Assembly (NCBI RefSeq): GCF_014201905.1
Contig: NZ_JACHFM010000002.1
Span: 434,001-498,000 of the forward strand
DNA length: 64,000 nucleotides
Reading direction: 5' to 3'
Source of the DNA: Amaricoccus macauensis
GTDB lineage: Bacteria; Pseudomonadota; Alphaproteobacteria; Rhodobacterales; Rhodobacteraceae
Below the pieces are notes generated by a model, which did no database searches, had not been told where the DNA came from, and worked only from the letters and a program-made list of their open reading frames with translations. Positions 54,378 through 61,148 of the stretch are shown here, piece by piece. The translations under genes and the position numbers were made by a program. Position 1 is the first letter of the stretch. Every line of letters starts with the position of its first letter.

Positions 54378-55073
54378 ATGCGGACCGGGGCAATCGCGCT
54401 GGCAGGCGGATTTGCGGCGATGCTGATGGTGGCGCCGGTGACGGGGCGGGCGGAGGAGGGCATCGCCTTGCCCGCGCCCACACTCGATCAGCCGGCCGCG
54501 CCGGGGCGCGAGGTCGCGGTGCTGGCAGGCGGCTGCTTCTGGGGCATCCAGGGGGTGTTCCAGCGCGTGAAGGGCGTGGAGAACGCGCTCTCGGGGTATG
54601 CCGGCGGCGACGCGAAGACCGCGCACTATCAGGCGGTGGGCTCCGGGCGGACGGGTCATGCGGAATCCGTCGAGGTGACGTTCGATCCGGCCGAGATCAG
54701 CTACGGTGAAATCCTGCGGGTGTTCCTCACCTCGCACGATCCGACCGAGCTGAACCGTCAGGGTCCGGACGTGGGCACACAGTACCGCTCGACGATCTTC
54801 CCGCAGTCGCCGGAGCAGGCGAAGGTGGCGAAGGCCTACATCGACCAGCTCGACGCGGCCGGGGTCTACGCCGAAAAGGTCGCGACGACCATCGAGCCCG
54901 GCGCGGCGTTCTACCCGGCCGAGGGCTATCATCAGAACTACCTGACGCTGAATCCCACCCAGCCCTACATCGTCATCAACGACCTGCCGAAGCTCGCCGC
55001 CCTCGAGCGTCTGTTCCCGGCGCTCTACCGCACGGACCCGGTGCTGGTGCCGGAGGAGACGCTGTCGAACTGA
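54378..55073 (+). CDS. msrA: Exported peptide-methionine (S)-S-oxide reductase MsrA
   Basis: A 231-residue enzyme with a Sec-type signal (MRTGAIALAGGFAAMLMV..GRAEE). The catalytic GGCFWGIQ is near residues 50-57. SGYAGGDAKTAHYQAVGSG, HAESVEVTFDP and the DVGTQYRS substrate loop are canonical. ATG 54378 has GAGGAG at 54365-54370; ATG 54363, overlapping the msrB stop (ATGA), would add five residues. Acts in the periplasm with MsrB. Confidence 0.95.
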   Translation: MRTGAIALAGGFAAMLMVAPVTGRAEEGIALPAPTLDQPAAPGREVAVLAGGCFWGIQGVFQRVKGVENALSGYAGGDAKTAHYQAVGSGRTGHAESVEVTFDPAEISYGEILRVFLTSHDPTELNRQGPDVGTQYRSTIFPQSPEQAKVAKAYIDQLDAAGVYAEKVATTIEPGAAFYPAEGYHQNYLTLNPTQPYIVINDLPKLAALERLFPALYRTDPVLVPEETLSN

Positions 55074-55282
55074 GGGCATTGCCGCGCATGGCGGCGAGGT
55101 GGATTTCCTCCCGCCTGATGATCGGGCTGGACAGGTGATCCGCGGAGCCGGAGTCGCCGTTCGGCGGACCGAACCCCTGCCCGCGGGCAGTGCGGTGAGC
55201 GCGGCAGAGCTTGCGGTAGAAGCAGTCGGAGCGGCCCGGTTTCACACCGCATCGCGCATGGAGCGCGCTGCGGCCCGAAATC

Positions 55283-55478
55283 ATGCTCAACGATACTGGC
55301 TCCCTCTGCCTCGACGCAATCGCGCAGTTCGGGAGCGTAGGCGCATTGACATCACGCGCCTACGGCGCAGCTTCCCGTCTCCCTGCCGACATCCTGAGAA
55401 AGGCCGCAGCCTCTTTCGCGGGGGAAGCGATATGAGGTTCGCTTTCATTGCGAGGCACCGGAACATCTGGCCGGTGGC
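55283..55478 (+). pseudogene. IS3-family transposase remnant (OrfA tail and OrfB start)
   Basis: A 50-residue frame (55283-55435) ends ILRKAAASFAGEAI, close to the ILRKASAYFAQAE ending of IS3-type OrfA proteins; its earlier part is not recognisable. It overlaps by ATGA an ATG at 55432 that reads MRFAFIARHRNIWPVA, like the start of the partner OrfB in one IS3 subgroup. The similarity stops abruptly at about 55478, where RTX-like sequence begins. No ends or target duplication are visible. Bases 55074-55282 upstream hold nothing I recognise. Confidence 0.5.
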
Positions 55479-55673
55479 ATGTCTGGCGAACGTGGCAACG
55501 ACCGAATGGCCGGCGTCGCGGACGACTGGACCTTCGGCGCAGTTGGCCGGGATTTCATCTGCGACGGTGCGACCGTGGACACGATGCTCGACGGCTCGGG
55601 TGGCGATCAATTCCGGACTACCGGCGATGCTGCGACGTCTTCGGCGGCGGCGGCGTTGATGCGCTGAACCTGC
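55479..55673 (+). pseudogene. Degenerate RTX (haemolysin-type repeat) fragment
   Basis: Reading from 55479 gives SGERGNDRMAG, GVADDWTFG, GAVGRDFIC, GATVDTML and GSGGDQF: nonapeptide calcium-binding repeats in which several Gly have changed. Another repeat-like unit, DVFGGGGVDALNL, continues in a shifted frame (about 55634-55673), so the reading frame is broken. No start context or full domain remains. Two intact RTX genes lie 3-5 kb downstream. Bases 55674-55805 up to the agmatinase stop hold no gene. Confidence 0.6.
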
Positions 55674-55805
55674 CCCTGAGCATCTGCAAAGCGGTCGAGA
55701 GGTCTTTCGACTGGGGGGCGGCGGTATCCGTTCGCGCCAACCCCCTGCGAGGACGTTGCGGATCGGCGATGATCGCAACGTCCTCTGGTGATGTGACGAT
55801 GCGGC

Positions 55806-56756
55806 TTACCTTGTCGGTGACGCGAAGATCCTGCCGATGAAGTTCAAGAGGATTTGCGCCGCGAGGATCGCGGTGGTGCCGGTGTGGTCGTAGTCGGGAG
55901 CGACTTCGACGAGGTCGATGCCGGTGACGCGGCCGCGTCTGGCGAGGCCGGCGAGGAGTTCGAGGACTTCGTAGTAGATGAAGCCGCCGTGGGACGGTGT
56001 GCCGGTGCCGGGCGCGATCGAGGGGTCGAAGCCGTCGATGTCGAGGGTGACGTAGTAGTTCACCCCCTCGGGGATGCGGGCGAGGACAGCGTCGATGCCG
56101 AGGGCGCGGACCTGGCGGACCGAGAGGATGCCGGCGCCCATGGCGCGGGCGGCGTCGTAGCCTTCCTTCGTCGTCGAGGAGACGTTGCGGATGCCGAGCT
56201 GGGTCAGGCCGGTGACGTGGTCCTGTTCGGCGGCGCGGCGCATGGGGTTGCCGTGGCCGTGGCGGACACCGTGGCGCACGTCGACGAAATCGAGGTGCGC
56301 GTCGATCTGGACGATATGGATCGGACCCTGATCGGCGAAGGCGCGGATGCAGGGGATGTTGACCGAGTGGTCGCCGCCGAGCACCACCGGCAGCGCGCCG
56401 GCGGCGAGGATGGCGCGGACGCCCGCCTCGATGTTGGCATGGCTCGTCTCGGTGTCGGTGTGGACGATGTCGGCGTCGCCGATGTCGAGCATGCGCACAC
56501 CTTCGAGGTAGGTCACGTCGTCCTCGTGGTCGTAGGCGCCGCCGTGGCCGAAGGAGAAGAGCGTCGAGGCCTCGCGGATCGAGCGGGGGCCGAAGCGGGC
56601 GCCGGCGCGCCACTGGGTGCCGAAGTCGAAGGGGGCGCCGAGGATCGCGACGTCCGCGTCGATCGCGCTCCAGTCGGGCTGGTAGGGCGACTTGCCGAAG
56701 GTCGAGATGCCGACGAAGGGCAGGTTCAGCCGGCCGCTCTGGGGGTCATGCGCCAT
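55806..56756 (-). CDS. speB: Agmatinase (ureohydrolase family)
   Basis: A 316-residue binuclear manganese hydrolase converting agmatine to putrescine and urea. Metal motifs are GGDHSVNI, DAHLDFVD and DIDGFDPSIAPGTGTPS, all complete; FDFGTQWRAGARFGP is the usual N-terminal block. A guanidinobutyrase or related specificity cannot be excluded. ATG 56756 has GGAG eight bases upstream; ATG 56774 is an alternative. It overlaps the end of the deacetylase gene, so both are one operon, and the product would feed PuuA/PuuB-like catabolism. Confidence 0.92.
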   Translation of the reverse strand: MAHDPQSGRLNLPFVGISTFGKSPYQPDWSAIDADVAILGAPFDFGTQWRAGARFGPRSIREASTLFSFGHGGAYDHEDDVTYLEGVRMLDIGDADIVHTDTETSHANIEAGVRAILAAGALPVVLGGDHSVNIPCIRAFADQGPIHIVQIDAHLDFVDVRHGVRHGHGNPMRRAAEQDHVTGLTQLGIRNVSSTTKEGYDAARAMGAGILSVRQVRALGIDAVLARIPEGVNYYVTLDIDGFDPSIAPGTGTPSHGGFIYYEVLELLAGLARRGRVTGIDLVEVAPDYDHTGTTAILAAQILLNFIGRIFASPTR

Positions 56757-57672
56757 TGGGTAGGCTCCGGTCATGAGGGGGTCGGGGAACGACGTCCGCG
56801 AGGTCGTCGATGCGGAGAAGGTCGCGGTGCGCCAGCGCGTGGCCGGCAACGTCTTCGAGCGGCGCGAACCATGCGTCACCGGCTTCGAGGGTGGCTTCGA
56901 GGGTGGCTTCGAGGGTGGCTTCGAGCCAGCGTTCCAGCACGCGCCAGCGGGCGAGGCGGCCAGTGGGGAAGGGGTGCAGCACCGGCATCCCCAGGCAGCC
57001 GTAGGCGTGCATCGCCTCGAATTCCTCGAAGAACGCGCTGAGCCCGTCGGAAGGCCCGCGGACCGGCATCAGGTGGCCGATTTCCTCGAAGTGGGCAAAC
57101 GGCGGCCGGTCGTCGTTGCCCCAGTGCGGTGTCAGCTCGATGAGCGTGCCCGGGCCGGTGGCGAGGACGCAGGGCATTTCGTCGGCCATGAGCGAGCTGT
57201 CGTCGAGGAAGTCCTTGACGATCAGGCGGCGCACAAGGCCCGGCGTCAGGTTGCAGACCGGGGCGCGGTAGCCGCGGGGCTTCCGGTCGGTCATGCGGAC
57301 GTGGGTGTCGAGGGCGCGGCTGAAGGGTTCGGTCTTCGCGCTCGTCGGAGTGGCCGGTCGGTCCTCGAGGCGCCAGGAGTTATGGCCGATCTCGTGGCCG
57401 CCGGTGCGGATCGCCTCGACGGTGGCGGGGTACGCCTCCATCACCCGGCCGGGCATGAAGAAGGTCTGCCTGAGGCCGCGGCGGCGGTAGGTGTCGAGGA
57501 TGCGCGGCACGGCGACGGTGGGGGCGGCCGTAGCGGCCCATGGACACCGGCGCGAGGCGCAGGTGGCCGTCGTCGGCCGGGCGTTGCGGATCAGGCCGTC
57601 GGCGTCGACATCGACGGTGATGGCGGCGGCGAGCTTCTTGCCATCGGGCCACGGGAGCGGTTGAAGCAGCAT
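56746..57672 (-). CDS. Polysaccharide deacetylase family protein with a double-frameshift scar
   Basis: A 308-residue NodB-like protein. It has the metal-side Asp in AAAITVDVDADGL, the substrate His segment GGHEIGHNSW and RKPRGYRAP. The family normally has DGHxRL..SMGRYG before TVAVPRIL. Here that motif exists only in another frame between about 57578 and 57524, and in-frame translation gives a scrambled 18-19 residue insert. The His motif is also atypical (HN instead of HH). The C-terminus carries a (TLEA)n repeat. ATG 57672 is preferred. Catalytic competence is doubtful. Confidence 0.8.
   Translation of the reverse strand: MLLQPLPWPDGKKLAAAITVDVDADGLIRNARPTTATCASRRCPWAATAAPTVAVPRILDTYRRRGLRQTFFMPGRVMEAYPATVEAIRTGGHEIGHNSWRLEDRPATPTSAKTEPFSRALDTHVRMTDRKPRGYRAPVCNLTPGLVRRLIVKDFLDDSSLMADEMPCVLATGPGTLIELTPHWGNDDRPPFAHFEEIGHLMPVRGPSDGLSAFFEEFEAMHAYGCLGMPVLHPFPTGRLARWRVLERWLEATLEATLEATLEAGDAWFAPLEDVAGHALAHRDLLRIDDLADVVPRPPHDRSLPNGA
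56881..56925. repeat. 12-bp minisatellite inside the deacetylase gene
   Basis: GGCTTCGAGGGT is repeated three times exactly from 56881 and a fourth time for 9 bp. On the coding strand it encodes a repeated Leu-Glu-Ala-Thr run. The period is a multiple of three, so copy-number change keeps the frame. Confidence 0.9.
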
Positions 57673-57856
57673 CGCGGGAGACCTCGGTGCATGGCCGCGG
57701 GGCCAGGGTGCCGAGGCGGAGCCTAGGGGGCTTGTGCCGCGCAAGGAACGGGAAAGTTCGCGCGGGCTCCTGTCATGTCCGCTCCGCAGGGGTTTCAGGC
57801 GGCGCGACGGGTTTGCGACCTGCCGTGTCGCCAGAGGGACGCGAATTGGCGCGATC

Positions 57857-57904
57857 CGGGTGTGGCGGGCCGGGGATTTGGCGACCCGGATGTGGCGGGC
57901 CGGG
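57857..57904. repeat. Near-identical 18-bp direct repeat in a 293-bp spacer
   Basis: CGGGTGTGGCGGGCCGGG (57857-57874) and CGGATGTGGCGGGCCGGG (57887-57904) differ at one base and start 30 bp apart; a third partial CGGGTGTGG overlaps the second. The rest of 57673-57965 contains no gene I can support. Confidence 0.65.
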
Positions 57905-57965
57905 TGTGGCTAGACGGTGCGGCGGGTCTGCCCCGTTTGGTGGCTTCCGCCCGAGGGAAAACGGG

Positions 57966-58553
57966 TCAGAGATCCTGGAAGCCGGGCAGGATCGGGCCGA
58001 GAGGCCGGAAGCGGCGTGTGACCTCGCGGATCTCGATCCGGTCGATGCGGGCGACCGTGCCGGTCTCGCTCAGCAGGTCGAGGCCCATGTGGGCATAGCG
58101 TGCCCGGTCGCCCCAGACCATGTGGACGCCGGCGCGCAACTCGGGGCCGATGACCGCGCTCACCCCGAAGACCGTGTCGTATGACGCGATGCCGATGACC
58201 GGGCCGGTCTCGGGCAGCTCGACGATGTGCTGGCCGGGGCGGCCGCCGGCAAAGGCCGAGATCCGCACGAGGGGCAGGGGGCCGGAGACGATCTTCAGCC
58301 GCGCGGACACCTCGACGAAATGCCCGAAACGGATCGGGACTTCCGCCATGTAGCGCAGGCGCTGCATGGGGACGGTGGTGCGCAGCTCGAGGCAGGTGCC
58401 GAAGTCGGCGTCCTCGACCAGATCGGCGTTCGGGGCGCCGGCATAGCTGCGGCTCGCCGGCGTGCCGTCGCCACAGGACCAGTCGTCGAGCCCCTCGGCG
58501 AAGCCAGTCGGCATCAGGTCGAGGCTCGGTCGGTGGGCAATCTGGATGTTCAT
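57966..58553 (-). CDS. Protein of unknown function divergent from the RTX genes
   Basis: A 195-residue soluble protein with no signal peptide or membrane helix. The composition and alternating pattern (LELRTTVPMQRL, HFVEVSARLKIV, VRISAFAGG, HIVELPETGPVIGI, GTVARIDRIEIREV) suggest a beta-sandwich such as a carbohydrate-binding or lectin-like fold. I do not recognise a family. ATG 58553 follows a GGGGAAGCC region. Its promoter space (58554-58704) is shared with the first RTX gene, so a functional link to the RTX proteins is possible. Function unknown. Confidence 0.6.
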   Translation of the reverse strand: MNIQIAHRPSLDLMPTGFAEGLDDWSCGDGTPASRSYAGAPNADLVEDADFGTCLELRTTVPMQRLRYMAEVPIRFGHFVEVSARLKIVSGPLPLVRISAFAGGRPGQHIVELPETGPVIGIASYDTVFGVSAVIGPELRAGVHMVWGDRARYAHMGLDLLSETGTVARIDRIEIREVTRRFRPLGPILPGFQDL

Positions 58554-58651
58554 CGGCTTCCCCGCGGCAATCCTCGGGGGATAGCATCGAAATCGTGAAC
58601 GGCGGGTTAACGCGCGTCCGCGCCGCGAGTGGCCGCGGCTCCTTCCACCTG

Positions 58652-58680
58652 TCAATGGTTGCGTGCGACAGTGCCCGGGC
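58652..58680 (+). promoter_or_regulatory. 29-bp element upstream of the first RTX gene, shared with the second
   Basis: TCAATGGTT at 58652 and CCCGGGC ending at 58680 match a block at 59911-59939 with identical spacing (21 of 29 positions by eye). It lies 53 bp before the ATG, where promoter or leader sequence is expected. Confidence 0.5.
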
Positions 58681-58704
58681 TTTGCGACTGAAGGACCCCC
58701 ACCC

Positions 58705-59877
58705 ATGACCACCTATCTCTGGCTCTACGATGCTGCCGGAATCACCAACCAGCTGCCGGCCTACTCGGCGCCGGATGTGAAGTTGACCACGGCAACGCGC
58801 AGCCTGCTCGAGTTCAGCGGCTCCGTCACCGCCGGAGTCTTCACCGGTGAGAGTGTGCGCGAGAGTTACCACGGCCGCTTCAACCTCACGGGCAACTCTC
58901 CCGCGGGGCGGGTCAATTCCGTCGAGGTCGTGATCGGTGGCGAGGCGGTCCTCGGCGCGCGTTATGACGACCCGGTGCGGGTCCGCGCGTACAACGGCGA
59001 CTTTGCTGATCGGATGGACGGCGACGTGTCGTTCCGCGGCAATGCCTGGGCGAACTGGTACGAGTCCGGGGCGGGCGACGACAGGCTCGTCGGCGGCGGC
59101 GGGAATGACAGCTTCGACGGCGGCGCGGGCGATGACGTGCTCTTCGGTGGCGCGGGTCAGGACGACCTGAAGGGCGGTGCCGGCAGCGACACGCTGGTCG
59201 GCGGCGCCGGCAACGACTTCTACCTCGTCGACGGCGACGACCGCCTGACAGAGGCCGCCAACGGGGGCCGTGACACGGTTGCCGCCACCGTCAGCTTCCG
59301 GCTGCCCGAGAACTTCGAGATGCTGACGCTGGTCGCCGATGCGGTCTCGGGCTGGGGCAACGGGACGCGCAACTGGATGGCCGGCAACGGCGAGGCGAAT
59401 GTCCTCTATGGTCTCGCCGGAGGCGACGCGCTCGCGGGGTTTGCCGGGGCGGACACGCTGGTGGGCGGTATCGGCGACGACTCGATCCTCGGCGGCTTTG
59501 GCCGTGACCGGCTGATCGGTGGCGCCGGCAAGGACGTGCTCGAAGGCGGCGCTCATGGCGACTGGCTGATCGGCGGCGGCGGCGCGGACATCTTCTCGTT
59601 CGCGCGCCCGAGCGATTCCGGTCCGACGCTGCGCGACACCATCACCGACTTCGGGCCGAACGACGTGATCGATCTCGGACGGATGGACGCGCAGACCGAC
59701 CACAGCGGCAACGACGCCTTCCGCTACATCGGCTCGCAAGGGTTCCACGAGACGGCGGGCGAGCTGCGTTATGCCCGCGGCCTGCTCTCGGGGGACGTGG
59801 ACGGCGACGGGGTGGCGGACTTCGTGATCCGCCTGCTCGGCGCGCCGACCCTCACGGCGGACGATTTCGTACTCTGA
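58705..59877 (+). CDS. RTX-type calcium-binding secreted protein, copy 1
   Basis: A 390-residue protein. Residues 1-115 form a non-repeat domain ([15 protein letters not shown] start). RTX nonapeptides follow in two blocks: about 127-180 ([36 protein letters not shown]) and 225-305 (GIGDDSILG, GFGRDRLIG, GAGKDVLEG). The end resembles M10/serralysin C-terminal domains: DTITDFGPNDVIDLG, GDVDGDGVADFVI and TADDFVL, an uncleaved type I secretion signal. There is no protease or other catalytic motif. No ABC exporter, membrane-fusion or TolC gene is nearby. ATG 58705 matches the paralogue start. Confidence 0.88.
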   Translation: MTTYLWLYDAAGITNQLPAYSAPDVKLTTATRSLLEFSGSVTAGVFTGESVRESYHGRFNLTGNSPAGRVNSVEVVIGGEAVLGARYDDPVRVRAYNGDFADRMDGDVSFRGNAWANWYESGAGDDRLVGGGGNDSFDGGAGDDVLFGGAGQDDLKGGAGSDTLVGGAGNDFYLVDGDDRLTEAANGGRDTVAATVSFRLPENFEMLTLVADAVSGWGNGTRNWMAGNGEANVLYGLAGGDALAGFAGADTLVGGIGDDSILGGFGRDRLIGGAGKDVLEGGAHGDWLIGGGGADIFSFARPSDSGPTLRDTITDFGPNDVIDLGRMDAQTDHSGNDAFRYIGSQGFHETAGELRYARGLLSGDVDGDGVADFVIRLLGAPTLTADDFVL

Positions 59878-59883
59878 GCGCTC

Positions 59884-59909
59884 TGGCGGGGTGGGTTTCT
59901 TCCCCGCCA
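59884..59909 (+). terminator. Hairpin 7 nt after the first RTX stop
   Basis: TGGCGGGG (59884-59891) pairs perfectly with CCCCGCCA (59902-59909) across TGGGTTTCTT. No T tract follows on this strand. Confidence 0.45.
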
Positions 59910-59910
59910 A

Positions 59911-59939
59911 TCAATGGTTTCATGTAATGCTCCCCGGGC
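59911..59939 (+). promoter_or_regulatory. 29-bp element upstream of the second RTX gene
   Basis: Begins TCAATGGTT (59911-59919) and ends CCCGGGC (59933-59939), as in the block at 58652-58680. It contains TGTAAT (59923-59928), a possible -10 box, and its end overlaps the left arm of the next hairpin. Confidence 0.5.
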
Positions 59940-59964
59940 ATTGAGCCCGGGGGGGAACCTTTTT
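59932..59964 (+). terminator. Terminator-like hairpin with T6 directly before the second RTX start codon
   Basis: CCCCGGGC (59932-59939) and GCCCGGGG (59945-59952) form a perfect 8-bp stem with an ATTGA loop. The sequence continues GGGGAACC and six T (59959-59964), one base before ATG 59966. It could end the upstream transcript or attenuate this gene. Confidence 0.5.
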
Positions 59965-59965
59965 T

Positions 59966-61144
59966 ATGACCACATATGTCTGGCTCTACGACGCGGCCGG
60001 GATCACCAACCAGTCTCCTGCCTATGAGGTTGCGGACATCGAGCTCGTCACCGCGACCCGAAGCCTGCTCGAATTCAACGCGGCGATCACCGGTGGTGTC
60101 TTTGCGGGCCAGAGCCTGCAAGAGACCTACCACGGCCGGTTCAGCTTCTCGTCAGGAGGCAACGTGGCGGGGCGGGTGAGCGCCGTCGATGTCGCCATCG
60201 GTGGCGAGGCGGTGGTCGGCGCGCGCTACGACGATCCGGTGCGGTGGCGGGCCTACCTGGCGGACTATGCGGAGCGGATGGACGGAGATGTGTCGTTTCG
60301 TGGCAACGGCTTCGCGAATCATTTCGTTTCCGGCGCCGGCAATGACAGGCTCGTCGGTGGCGGCGGACACGACGACCTCCATGGCGGCTCCGGCGATGAC
60401 GTGCTCCTCGGCGGCGCCGGGCGGGACTCGCTTCGGGGCGGCGATGGCAACGACTCGCTGATCGGCGGGGCCGGCAACGACTTCTATTTCGACGTGGTCG
60501 ACGGCGACCGCCTGGCGGAAGCGGCCGACGGTGGTCGCGACATGGTCGTTGCCGCGGAGGACTACCGCCTGCCGATCAACGTCGAGATGATGGCGCTCGT
60601 CGCAGATGCGGCGGCAGGCTGGGGAAACGGCACGCGCAACTGGATCAACGGCAACGACGGGGCCAACGCTCTCTTCGGCCTCGGAGGTGGCGACTTCCTC
60701 TTTGGGGGGGCCGGGGCGGACACTGTGTTCGGCGGGCTCGGCAATGACACGATGTTGGGCGAATCCGGCCGCGACCGGCTGAACGGTGGCGCGGGCGACG
60801 ACGTCCTGTTGGGCGATGCGGGCGCCGACTGGCTGGCTGGCGGGGCCGGGGCGGACTCCTTCGTCCTGACACGCAGCGGTGCGTCACGCCCGGCGCTGCG
60901 CGACACGATCGCGGACTTCGCGAGCGGCGACCTGATCGACGTCGGCGAGATCGACGCACGGACCGATCACGCGGGCAACGATGCCTTCCGCTACATCGGC
61001 GCGCAGGCGTTCCACGACACCGCCGGCGAGCTGCGCTACGCGGGCGGTCTCGTCTCGGGCGACGTGGACGGCGACGGCGCGGCGGATTTCGCGATCCGCG
61101 TTCTTGGCGCGCCCTCACTCGCGGCGGACGACTTCGTGCTCTGA
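59966..61144 (+). CDS. RTX-type calcium-binding secreted protein, copy 2
   Basis: A 392-residue paralogue of copy 1, clearly similar along its whole length ([15 protein letters not shown] start; ADDFVL end). The first RTX block ([45 protein letters not shown]) and second block ([27 protein letters not shown]) are slightly more regular than in copy 1. The C-terminal [13 protein letters not shown] module is a type I secretion signal of the serralysin kind. The two genes arose by tandem duplication. The stop is 4 bp from the convergent LysRS stop. Confidence 0.88.
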   Translation: MTTYVWLYDAAGITNQSPAYEVADIELVTATRSLLEFNAAITGGVFAGQSLQETYHGRFSFSSGGNVAGRVSAVDVAIGGEAVVGARYDDPVRWRAYLADYAERMDGDVSFRGNGFANHFVSGAGNDRLVGGGGHDDLHGGSGDDVLLGGAGRDSLRGGDGNDSLIGGAGNDFYFDVVDGDRLAEAADGGRDMVVAAEDYRLPINVEMMALVADAAAGWGNGTRNWINGNDGANALFGLGGGDFLFGGAGADTVFGGLGNDTMLGESGRDRLNGGAGDDVLLGDAGADWLAGGAGADSFVLTRSGASRPALRDTIADFASGDLIDVGEIDARTDHAGNDAFRYIGAQAFHDTAGELRYAGGLVSGDVDGDGAADFAIRVLGAPSLAADDFVL

Positions 61145-61148
61145 GGGT

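Noticed and set aside
55074-55282. Possible remnant gene after msrA
   Set aside because: No frame on either strand gave a recognisable segment; it is left as unassigned sequence.
57687-58184. Plus-strand open frame in the deacetylase upstream spacer
   Set aside because: It has low-complexity Arg/Gly sequence, no ribosome-binding site, and runs antisense into the 57966-58553 gene.
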